Below, in pieces: positions 47,401 through 56,944 of a stretch of 64,000 bases of DNA (the stretch's first letter is position 1; every line of letters starts with the position of its first letter). Source of the DNA: Rhynchonema sp. JSB1_4 (lineage: Eukaryota; Nematoda; Chromadorea; Monhysterida; Xyalidae); contig JASAMV010003308.1 of NCBI GenBank assembly GCA_030248065.1, positions 1 through 64,000 on the forward strand. The letters are read 5' to 3'. Made by a program: the position numbers and the translations under genes. The notes beneath the pieces are model-generated. The model had not been told where the DNA came from. It worked only from the letters and a program-made list of their open reading frames with translations, and searched no databases.

Positions 47401-50400
47401 ATTCAGAGCTACATCGTTTCATGCTATTAAATATGCAATAGTTCTTAACAACAACGACTTATAGCCAAATATCTTATTCAGGCTGGCATGGCTGCAGCAG
47501 CCGGACCATGGGGTTTGAAGTCTTGAAACTCGTCTAAATTGTTGGACTGTGCGTTTATCTGACTTTCTCGTTTCCAATGCAATGCAATACGTGGCTTATT
47601 TACATCACATTTCCGTCAATGAATGCAACTATGCAGTTTAGTTGCAATTTTTAGGTCTTTTTCGGCCTGTCACGCCGCTATCTAAGTGTTTTAAAATTTA
47701 GAAACCTTATTTTCTGGTACTTTCGAAAATGCTTTATTTTTCTATTGCATTTTCATTTCTGCAACTCAAAGCGCGGCCTCAAAATTTAGAGACAAACTTG
47801 TGTTTGTGTGTGGCCAAACACAAAATGTGGCCGATTTTTGAAACATTTCGCACCCTCACCGAGTGAAGCAATGCTTTGAGCGACTGAAGTTCTCATGATA
47901 AGTTATCCAGAAGCCGTTATAATGCTATGCACGTGTTACTCCACTTTCAACTCATTTGCAGTTTCTGTACCGGTCGTTTCAAGTTGTGAAAAAATCCCTT
48001 TTTTCTGGAATGAAAAGTCGCTCCACCAAGAGATAGCGAATCTCTAAGGAGCTTAACATTTGTGCGTGACATATGCTATCACAGTGCTTTCCAACGATGT
48101 ATAACACTGCGCTCTGCTGCCCTTCCTTCGGTTGTGTCCCGAGCCCTTTAATGGCACGTGTGTGTGACTAGAATACTCGCTTGAACGTGTCTCAGGATGG
48201 ACAGGCCTGAATTCTTGGTAAATACTGTTACACAGTTGTGGTTCATTCTACAAAGGGCAACTTCACCTTCAAGTGCCCTTCTTGTACTTCTTGCCCTTCT
48301 TGTCTTTACATCAACAGACAGCAGAAATTGTCATCCACTTTTTAAAACATCAAAAGAACGCTTATAGCGGCCTGCTATTGCATTAGGAACTTCTCAAACC
48401 AAAAACTAGGGCGGGAAATTTACGGGAAATATCTGTTTTCCGCTGGAAATTTACGGGAAATTCCTATTTTCAGCGGGAAATTTACGGGAAATGTCTGTTT
48501 TGCGCGGGAAATCTGCGGGAAATATCACCATTTCCCGCGGGAAATTTCCCGTTTTCCCGCATTTCCAGCGGGAACTGGGCCTTTTCCCGCAATTTCCCGT
48601 CCCTCAAAATTCTGAAAACCATTTCCCGCGACATTTCCCGTCCTTCAAAATTCCAAACATCCGTTTCCCGCAAGAATTCCCGGACCCTTGGGGAAACGGG
48701 AAATTTCCCCAACTTTTCCCGCCCTTCAAAAAAATTTCCCGCGCGAGCCCTATTCACGATTAGGACTGATTCTATTTGTTTGCGCGTTAGCACAGGACGT
48801 GCGTGTTCTAAAATTCATGATTTGCTTTGAAAACATTATCAGATCACGAAGAATATGAAAACGTAGGAAGTAAAGCCTGCTTCGTTCTCTGGGAATATTT
48901 TTGTTCCATTTTGTGGCTTAGAAGCATGTGTTTTTACGCCATCAATCGATTGAGGCAAACAGTTTCGGGTGTTGTGAAAAGCTGCAAACAAACTTTGCGC
49001 AGCACGTTGTTCATGTGATTATGCGTTGTAGCCTCTTTGGTGGTGTGACTGTGATGCACGACACGACAAGGAAACTTAAGCATGGATTGTTCATGTCGCG
49101 GCCAGCTAGACTTTCCGTTTGAGTAAAATGTTCCGTTAGAGGTAAAACAAGTTTGAATGAATCTTGAAAGCGATTGGTTGCTGTTTTCAAAGCAAAGAAA
49201 TAAAAAAATTTCGGCATTTGCTTACACACGGACCAACGGGCATTGGGAATGCAATCGCGCTTTGCTGATTAGCGTGTTAGCGCGTTACCGTGTCACTGAT
49301 AAGCGCGCACGCTAACGCGCTTTTTCAATTTTCCATAATGAATGCAAAAACGCGTGCCTGAAAAACGTGCAATAAGCAATAAGCAATTTGCAACAAGCAA
49401 AACGCTAACGCGCTAACACGCTAATGCGCTGCATTGTGAAGTCGGCCTTAGAACGACCTGACGTACCGTTTCGAAAATTCTACCCAATGACGTCAATTTA
49501 TTTGCACCACCGTCATTGGATGTTCATTTATCAACAGCCGTAGGGCAAAACGCCAGGTAACTTACAATAGTCTTCTACAACGCTCATTGCAATGCAAACA
49601 AGCACCTTACACAAGCACAGCGAACTGTCAAAGTAAATTGACCTTTTGTTCAGTGACGCGCATCTGCTGCTTGGTCAGCGTCAAGTTTACACCCGGCTTT
49701 CATCGAACTTTCTTACATCGAGCTTTCGACCGAGTTTACACCGCCCCTTACATCCAGCGCATGTTTGCACCGCTTCGAAAATCCCAGCCATCGTGTACGT
49801 CATGCACCAAGAACAAAAACCTGTGCTCGCTCTAGGTTTGTATGAAGGCGAAACGACGTGCTATATGACAACCACCATTTTGCCGACGCTGAACTCGTAC
49901 GCCATTTATATGTTTCTGTGCGGGAATGGTGCGGGTGTCGCGATTTTTGGAGTGGTCGTTCTGAACAACTATCGTCGAACGCGTGCGGTATGAGGAGATA
50001 CTGCGATGCCTCTCACTATGTTTGTTCCTTATGTCAGTGGTCCAAATGTTTGCAGCAAGTGAACGTCGCTAACAAGAACTCGGCAGCGGCCGAGAAGTTG
50101 CAGAAAGCGATGACACACAAGATGGCCTACAGCACCGTTGCTACGTTCATTTTCGTCATCATACCGATAACGGTTAGTTCACCGATTGCAATTTTTTAAC
50201 CAGGCCTTGCAGTTGATGATATAAACCGAGCTTCAAAGAAAAAGACTGACTTTCGTGTTTAAGATTGTCCATCTCACAACTAATCCGGTTTGGGCGAACC
50301 TAATGTGGCCCATCAGCCATCTCAATCCGCTTTTGAATGTGTGGCTGTTTCTGATTCGCCATCCGCTGATGAAACGCGGGTTCCGGGCTGCTCTGAAGCG

Positions 50401-50482
50401 ACAGAAATTACCAATGAATCTGAATGACTGGCACAAAACCACGCAATCAGTCACTTCTAAAACGGTGGCAACTAATCACTGA
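44486..50482 (+). CDS. Seven-transmembrane receptor, srsx-like chemoreceptor
   Basis: Seven exons in phase: 44486-44681, 45059-45141, 45252-45395, 45446-45575, 49836-49987, 50056-50172 and 50264-50482. They give 346 residues. Features in order: NNST glycosylation site; TM1 with VGNGVVLYTI; TM2 FADLMVALGYI; TM3 beginning after WECSLLP and ending in MSFDRLLLSV, where FDR stands for the DRY region; TM4 GWIIVGVLNV; loop cysteine in ETTCYM; TM5 AIYMFLCGNGAGVAIFGVVV; basic loop with EKLQKAM; TM6 TVATFIFVIIPI; TM7 SHLNPLLNVWLF, where NPLLN replaces NPxxY. These are class A-type marks, and the overall pattern resembles nematode srsx chemosensory receptors. The ligand is unknown. Intron 4 is 4.26 kb and filled with repeats. 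A MITE begins three bases into intron 1. Confidence 0.82.
44685..44959. mobile_element. Tc1/mariner-like MITE abutting receptor exon 1
   Basis: TTGGTCGCACAATGATCATA and its inverted mate CATTGTGCGACCAA are flanked by TA (44683-44684 and 44960-44961). The exon 1 donor GT is 44682-44683, so the T of the donor lies in the target dinucleotide and everything from intron position +4 is element sequence. Sister of 41862-42135. Confidence 0.75.
45596..45905. repeat. Half MITE followed by a changed GGCAAACGACGCC MITE
   Basis: 45596-45712 is one arm of the GGTGTAAAG-word family (GTTTTCGAAGCGAAACG, TAAAGCTCGGTC). 45720-45905 is a copy of the AAAGGCAAACTACGCC family whose right end is replaced by CCTTAACGCTGACCAAGC, a text repeated at about 45984-46000. 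Confidence 0.5.
46483..48147. mobile_element. 1.67-kb foldback element with TTAA target
   Basis: AGGGCTCGGGACATAACCGA at the left and TCGGTTGTGTCCCGAGCCCT at the right, flanked by TTAA (46479-46482 and 48148-48151). The inverted arms are several hundred bp long: CGCTCAAAGCATTGCTTCAC at about 46750 is mirrored at about 47870, and CACCCTCACCG faces CGGTGAGGGTG. TTAA targets are used by piggyBac and Kolobok. No transposase frame. It lies in receptor intron 4. Confidence 0.7.
48408..48751. mobile_element. GGGAAATTTACGGG-word MITE
   Basis: AGGGCGGGAAATTTACGGG at the left and TTTCCCGCGCGAGCCCT at the right, between TA dinucleotides. The interior iterates GCGGGAAATTTACGGGAAAT and its complement. 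Related to 11821-12687. Confidence 0.65.
49255..49450. repeat. GCGCTAACGCG-word MITE
   Basis: Iterated TAGCGCGTTA, AACGCGCTAACACGC and TAATGCGC words in inverted arrangement. The right end CATTGTGAAGTCGGCCTTA is close to the right end of the 390-630 element. It lies in receptor intron 4, next to eroded GGTGTAAAG-word pieces at 49464-49793. Confidence 0.55.
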
Positions 50483-50502
50483 TTAGCTAGGCAGTTTGTT
50501 GA

Positions 50503-51302
50503 GTTTCTTTTGAGAACGACGTACCACAACGGCATTTGACAGATGTTGTTATTCCAATACTTCGGCAATTACAGGACGCTTCACGGGAAGGGGTACCAAT
50601 AATCGTAATCCTAGTGCGTACTACTAGTTCCTGGGGTATACGATTAATTTTGCTTCCAACGCTTAAGCCACAGCGCGCGTTTCCTTAAAGGGGGGCTCAT
50701 TGCTAAAACTACCCTTTTTACGATTTCATCTTGTGGCTGGGATGCGTGCTATCAGAATGCCACCAAGATAAAATTAATCGGATCAAAATCGGCCGAGATC
50801 AAACCGATTGAATCGGCCCAGCCGGGAACAAAAATAAGTTCGGACTGCATTTTTATTGCAAATCAGGCAAAAGCTCATGAATAGTTAGATTTGTTTATTA
50901 TTAATTCAGCGAGCAGCTCATGTTGGAGAAAAGAAAACAAAAATTCTAGCTTGGGGTCTTCTGTAACAGTGACAATTTCTTCCAAAAATCATAAATCCTT
51001 CAAAAAGGCTTATTTCGCGATTCTGAGACCAGTACTTGAAACAACTGACTCGACTGACTGAGACAGCAATGGCTGTCGCGTTCCCATCAACCGAACCCTC
51101 ACCAGACAACAGAGCACTCGCAATACAAGCGTCAAAACAAACATGTATTAGTGATTGTTTCTGTCAATGTTTGCAAATTTTCAAATGATCTCAACCTTTC
51201 TCTATTGTTTTTAGTCGTTTCCCTGACGAGGGCAATCCTAATTGCCGAAATGTTGGAATAACAACATCTGTCAAACTTCGTTGTGGTACTTCTTTCTCAA
51301 AA
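50503..51302. repeat. Inverted repeat with GACAGATGTTGTTATTCCAA arms
   Basis: TACCACAACGGCATTTGACA and GATGTTGTTATTCCAATACT at 50520-50565 are mirrored at 51243-51285 (TTGGAATAACAACATCTGTC). It surrounds about 650 bp without coding signs. It lies about 20 bp after the receptor stop, so it may contribute to that 3' UTR. Confidence 0.6.
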
Positions 51303-51647
51303 AAACACAACAATCATGAAAACAAACTATTGCTAACCCAACATACAAACACTATAGCTAGGCAGTATTCGGGTCCAATGCGGTCAATGTTGAAACGGAT
51401 TTAACTGTAGACCTGGTGTGCGTGTCAATGGCATAAGTGTTTTTTCGTAATCGTGGAGTAGATGTTGTATAGTACTGGTGTGGCCTAAAAAGGAGGTGTC
51501 GTTTGTCGTATCAGTATATTGCAATGTAGCCCAACTCAACCTGCGTATGTAATGTGAATGTGTTCATGCTTTTCTCTGAACGTTTGTGGCCGTGTGTTGA
51601 CATTTTGCGAGAAAAATGTTCTTTTATTATTACCAGCGATTGGGGAT

Positions 51648-52752
51648 AGCCCTGACGAGGGTTAGGGTAAGGCGCCTGGTGCGGCTTGGTTGCGACGTTT
51701 CGACAACGGATCCTGCTGTCATCATGAGGCTGATATATCCTCTGCACGGCGCGATGCGTTGGGTTGTGAGTCTAACGCTTTATCCATTCGACTATCGAGG
51801 GGACAATTATAAGGATCTTAAAGTGCTAAAAAAAACCAAGACTACCAGGTCATGTGTTATAACTTTCTCAGCCATAACACGTGTGTTAACATTCATGTGT
51901 TATAACTTTTTCAGTTATAACGCGTGTTGTTGCCTGATTTTTGCAAATTTCAAGGGGACGTGCGCTTAACCATGAACTATCAAGGCGAGTCCCTGGCTTA
52001 GCAAGGTGGCACGGTGTTTAGCCATCTGCTGTTGCCCCACTGAGCGCTCAGGTGGTAGCTGGGCGTGGCGAAGTTTGTGCTTCCCTCGGAAGACCGCTGA
52101 AGAACAGAGACTGTCTCAACACAAGACAGGTGTGAAGTATGTGCGCACTGAAACCAGCGCTATAGCATAGCACTGTGTACATTGCCCCCAGAACTGCCAA
52201 CCAAACTTCAAGGAAACAAAGCCGCTGGCAACAGTACCCAACAAGTTCAAGAGGAAGGTCAGGGAAGCCTTGAAGATGAAGTAGGAGGGAAGCACAAACT
52301 TCACCACGCCCAGGTGGTACCCCCTGAGCGCTCAGTGGGGCAACAGCAGATGGCTAAACACCAGACCACCTTGCTAAGACAGGGACTCGCCTTGATAGTT
52401 CAGGGTTAAGCACATGTCCCCTTGAAATTTGCAAAAATCAGGCAACAACACGTGTTATAACTGTGTTAAAGTTATAACACATGAATAATAACCCACGTGT
52501 TATGACTGAGAAAGTTATAACACATGAACTTGGTGGTCTTAGGTATATGTAGCACCCTAAGATCATTATAATTGTCCCCTCGAGGGTCGAATAGATAAAG
52601 CGTTAGACTCACAACCCAACGCCTCAAGTTCGATACCGCGCAGAGGACATATCAGCCTGATGACGACAGCAGGATCCGTTGTCGAAACGTCGCAACCGCG
52701 CCGCACCGGGCGCCTTACCCTAACCCAACAGCTCTCGTCAGGGCTACCCCCA
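51648..52752. repeat. 1.1-kb palindrome with tRNA-like and retroelement-tail sequences
   Basis: The arms meet near 52190. Paired texts include GCCACCTTGCTAAG-like and AGCCATCTGCTGTTGCCCCA (about 52018 and inverted at about 52335), ACGTTTCGACAACGGATCC (about 51697 and inverted at about 52675), and GTTATAACACATGA words. The arms are diverged by several percent. Each arm contains a tRNA-like segment. Confidence 0.75.
52574..52648 (+). other. tRNA-like segment (tRNA-derived SINE head)
   Basis: This is 75 nt with outer ends GTCCCCT and AGAGGAC, which can pair as a 7-bp acceptor stem with one mismatch. An internal ATAGATAAAGCG resembles an A box and AGTTCGATACC a B box. The potential anticodon loop is CTCACAA with CAC. 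T- and anticodon-stem mismatches argue against a working tRNA. The inverted arm has a diverged copy at about 51739-51804. It is followed by GTTGTCGAAACGTCGCAACC, a type of tail often seen in invertebrate retroelements. Confidence 0.5.
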
Positions 52753-52814
52753 GTGGCAGGCAATAAGACCACCACAACAATGTGTTCATGTGCTTGTCTT
52801 AGGTGCATATATGT

Positions 52815-52945
52815 CACGCTGCTGGGGTGGTGTGGCGCACGTTATCAGCTCACATTATTTGTGGCGCAAGTTATCCGGCCTGATTTTCTGGTGGCACGCC
52901 ATATCCACTCACATTTTGTGTGGCACACGTTATCCGGCTCACATG
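52815..52945. repeat. Short degenerate tandem repeat
   Basis: About three to four copies of a unit near 36 bp containing GTGGCRCACGTTATCCGGCT and CTCACATTTTGTG. No function assigned. Confidence 0.6.
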
Positions 52946-53448
52946 TTGAGCATATCGTGTGGTGTGCGAGTGAAACATCACCCGGCATTAATTAAATTTA
53001 TAATTTTCAAATAGAAAAAGTTAAATAAAACGTTCTAGAACTGTTCTCAGAATCCCGAAATAAGATATTTTAAAAGTTTTATTTATTGGATAGCGTGCGC
53101 ACAAAAAAATTGAGGGACGGGAGGCGGCCAAGACGTAGGGCCGGCCCCAGACGCATGGTTCGGCGAGACTTAGGGTTGGACAAGACGTATGATTCAAGCG
53201 GCAAGACGTAGGGTTCACTGGTCAAGACGTAGGGTTCAGTAAATTGTGTACCAAATGACGCATTAAACGGCCACGCATAAAGTGGTGACGCAGAGAGATC
53301 TTTTTGATCTGACCTTGTACTCGGTCAAATCACAATTGTATAAGCGTAGTTGACCCGCGGTTTTGGTACAAAATGGAGAACGAGGCAGTGTAATGACGTG
53401 TGTCAGCACGACGTTTGACTCCAACATGTGAACTTACACATATTATAG

Positions 53449-53953
53449 TCCAACCACGAGCTCATGAGACGACTTTTTTGAAGTTGGTTTGTGCAGATCC
53501 AATAATGTTCCGGTTGCACGTACTTCGAAAACGAAAGAAAAAGAAACGCACGTATTTGGTAAACAGGCTCTCCCCCTCGGTGCGTAAATTCCCTTTTCAC
53601 TCCCAAAACATTTGTGCGTTGAACAACGTTGGAACTTGTCATCATATCTCTTTCGGCCCAATCTCTTTCTTTTGTATTCGAAACACGTGAAACCGGTACA
53701 TTATTGAATATGGTAAGCTGAGAGAGATATGATGACAAGATCAAGCTGGTTTACCTCAATTTGTTCTGTGCTTACGCAAACAGCAACGTTGTTCAATGCA
53801 CAGATGTTTTGGGAGTGAAAAGGGAATTTACGCACCGAGGTGGAGAGCGTGTTTTTACTAAATACGTGCGCTTCTCTTTCTTTCGTTTTCGAAGTACGTG
53901 GAACCGGAACATTATTGGATCTGCACAAGCCAACTTAAAAAAGTTGTCTCATC
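53449..53953. repeat. 500-bp inverted repeat
   Basis: CATGAGACGACTTTTTTGAA and GTTTGTGCAGATCCAATAAT at the left are mirrored at 53910-53953. CTCCCCCTCGGTGCGTAAAT is mirrored at about 53835-53850. Sequences such as GTACTTCGAAAACGAAAG recall the 42770 repeat. Confidence 0.65.
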
Positions 53954-53954
53954 C

Positions 53955-54181
53955 ATGTTTCGGGTTCAAAACCCGAAACCCGAAACACAAAGCATGATAA
54001 TCGAAAATGTTTCGGTCTTGCGACTTGTAGCTGACGTGAACAATTTATACAGCCAGTCGAAACATTTTCGATTATTATACTTCGTGTTTCGGGTTTCGGT
54101 TTTTTTTCAAAACCTGAAACCCTTAACATGGGCATAGAAAAAATTAAATGCTTCGGGTTTCGGGCCTATCTGGTGGAGCCC
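53955..54181. mobile_element. CCCGAAAC-word MITE, left-truncated copy
   Basis: It shares GAAACCCGAAACACAAAGCA and ATCTGGTGGAGCCC with 14402-14681. The GGGCTCCACCAGATAG left end is missing. Confidence 0.65.
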
Positions 54182-54483
54182 TAACCAACCCAGTAGTATG
54201 ACATGTATGCTTAGGTGCAACAGCTGTCACAATGTTACTATAATTTGAAGATAGACCAAATGGCATTTTTGTGAGCTGAGAACGTGTACGTATGTATGTT
54301 TCGTGGTTTTGTTCATTTCGCATTGTTTTTGTTCATTATAGTCATTTTGTTGCTTTTGTGACACAAAATGAGTATGGTGTAAGTCTTTAACTCTCTTCTA
54401 ATTTATCCCCAAATTCACAAACAGAAGGTTGGCCTTCCCTTTGTCATATATACCTACTGAGTTACCTTCGAGGTTGTCAAAGT

Positions 54484-55167
54484 CATGACCAAAGGGATTA
54501 CATCGGAGGTGATTAACGTAAACATGCAAGTCAGTGGAAAAGTTCCCTTTAGTGTCCCTCAAAACATACCTAACTAACATGATTTCACAATTTTCATTCT
54601 TCAATAAACCAATTTTTTGGGGTCAGGAATTAAAAAAATGATTTTTTGCGAGTTTTTAAAAAAAATTTAAAAAGTTTTTTCTTAAAAAGTTCGATAATAA
54701 ACAATTTTTTTAATCCAACCCTGGGAATTTTTTTAATTGGTTTTTGGAACCAATGTGTAAATGTGTTGTAAATGAATGTCGCTCATTGTCGCATGCATAC
54801 AAGTGCAGAACGCGTTACGCATGGCCAAGCGACACTGACACTTAACAACACGTTTCATTATTGTCTCGGATAGGAATATGTACAATATGATCGATAACAC
54901 TTTTTTGTGTGTTGCGTTAATGTGTTGTATCTTTTAGCCAGCACTACTCTTTGCCTCTTCTAATTTGTATTTGGACTGGATGAGTTGGCCATATCAATTT
55001 GACTAAAACTTTGCTATGTCCCACTGCTGGCCGTATTCATTGTTGTGATGTTGCGTTCTTCTGCACCCTTGTTGTCATACAAAAATAAAAGAAAAAGCGG
55101 AAAGTTTCTTTTTGTCAGCAGGCTAATTATCGTGCCAACGCGCATATGCAAATACACAACCCATGGA
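54484..55167. repeat. 684-bp segmental duplication, copy 2
   Basis: Direct copy of 38878-39560 with few substitutions and small indels in A/T runs. It ends at AACCCATGGA, after which the flanks differ. Confidence 0.8.
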
Positions 55168-55344
55168 ATGACCATCTTGGCTCTTTGTCACGCAGCACCA
55201 GCATATTGCGACACACTGAAGGTGTTCGAAAGCACCGGGTACAATAGACCACAGTAACCTAACAGTTTTCCTATTCGTCTTTCCTAAAAAAATTTTTCGC
55301 TATGTATTATTTAGGAGCCTCACACGCACACACACCACCATCCG

Positions 55345-56436
55345 CTTAAAGGTGCTGGTCAACAACCCTTTGACCGCGCTTGATCTTGGGGGTAGTGTAT
55401 ATAAACAAAGTTTGGACAACGTGTTACTCGACCCTAATCTGGCGAGCCGATTGGTTGCTTCCTGATGTTTCACGGCCGCGTTGAAGTTTGCCCCTGGTGA
55501 AAAAACCGAAAAAAATTGAAATGCTGCTGTGACTCGAATAGGCTGTTTCAAAGTTTGATACTTGAGTGACAGCAACCTCCAACATTGTGGCAAAAACAGC
55601 AATGCACAATAGCTATCGAAACGTCCGCATTGTTGAATAAAAAAATAAAAGGTTTCAGGAACCTGGTCATTTTTTGTTATGATTTTGTACTCGTATAATT
55701 ATAAGCATCTGTGGTGAATGAAATAAGTTGTCAATTACAAATAAAAATCCTCTAACTATCAAGTTCCTTGTTTGTGCTTCCCAGTTTTCAAAACCCTACA
55801 CAGCTCACACAATGTTTACCACAACATGCGCAAGGCGGCCTTTCGAATGCGCGCACACACAAAGCTTGCCAGCTGTGAAACATTGCTGTGTTGTCGCTGT
55901 GCTGACTGTGTGTTGTCGTTGTGTGTGCGCTTTGAGAATGGCTGCCTTGCGCATGTTGTAGTAAACATTGTGTGAGCTGTGTAAGGTTTTGAAAACTGGG
56001 AAGCACAAACAAGAAACTTGATAATTAGAGGATTTTTATTTGTAATTGACAACTTATTTCATTCACCACAGATGCTTAAAATTATACGAGTACAAAATCC
56101 TAGCAAAAAATGACCAGGTTTCTGAAACCTTTTATTTTTTATTCAACAATGCGGACGTTTCAATAGCTATTGTGCATTGCTGTTTTTGCCACAATGTTGG
56201 AGGTTGCTGTCACTCCAGTATCAAACTTTGAAACAGCCTATTCGTGTCACAGCAGCATTTCAAATTTTTTCGGTTTTTTTTCACCAGGGGCAAACTTCAA
56301 CGCGGCCGTGAAACATCAGGAAGCAACCAATCGGCTCGCCAGATTAGGGTCGAGCAACACGATGTCCAAACTTTGTTTATATACACTACCCCCCTAGATC
56401 AAGCGCGGTCGAAGGGTTGTTGACCAGCAGCTTTAA
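55345..56436. repeat. 1.09-kb near-perfect palindrome
   Basis: AAAGGTGCTGGTCAACAACC at the left is mirrored by GGTTGTTGACCAGCAGCTTT at the right. The arms meet near 55890, where GCGCACACACAAAGCTTGCC and its surroundings form the hairpin tip. The arms differ by only a few substitutions and short indels. The open frames inside are mirror shadows and not family-like. Confidence 0.8.
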
Positions 56437-56553
56437 ACTGATACCGCTGTAGCAGGACCGTATGCATATCATGATGTTTCACTCTCAGCAAAATGAATAA
56501 ACTAAAAATAAACGTTCCTAAACATAAACTCGTGAATAATGCTCATGCGGTAT

Positions 56554-56936
56554 CAGTGTAGTTCCTGGTCCGGAGGGGGAGATAGCTCCCCCCCCGTTTT
56601 TTTCGGAGGGGAGATAGTGTACCCCCGAGGGGGGAGGGGGGAGACCCAAATTCAGGAAAAAGTCACTTTTTTGAGGTAGAAAATTTGACCTACATATTCT
56701 TGCCTTTTTTCGGAAAAAATTCTTCTTAAAAAGGGTATTTTGGCGACTTACGAGAACATTGACCTGAAAATTACACATTTTGGCCTAAAAATGCCAATTT
56801 TAGGCCTAAAAATACCCATTTTAGGCAAAAAATGGGGGGAGATAGTGTACCCGGAGGGGGAGATGGGGGGATAGTGTACCACCTGAGGGGGAGATAGCGT
56901 ACCCGAGGGGGGCCCCTCCCCCCAGGAACTACACTG
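56554..56936. mobile_element. hAT-like element, CAGTGTAGTTCCTGG ends, copy D
   Basis: Perfect 8-bp duplication TGCGGTAT (56546-56553 and 56937-56944). Ends and core match copies A to C, but the subterminal word is GGGGGAGATAGTGTACC, a third variant. Confidence 0.85.
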
Positions 56937-56944
56937 TGCGGTAT

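Noticed and set aside
52574..52648. Functional tRNA-Val(CAC)
   Set aside because: T-arm and anticodon-stem pairing is poor, and the unit is duplicated inside a palindrome. A tRNA-derived repeat is more likely.
55300..56397. Mirrored open frames in the large palindrome as paired genes
   Set aside because: They are the same sequence read from both arms, low in conserved features and without introns or family motifs.
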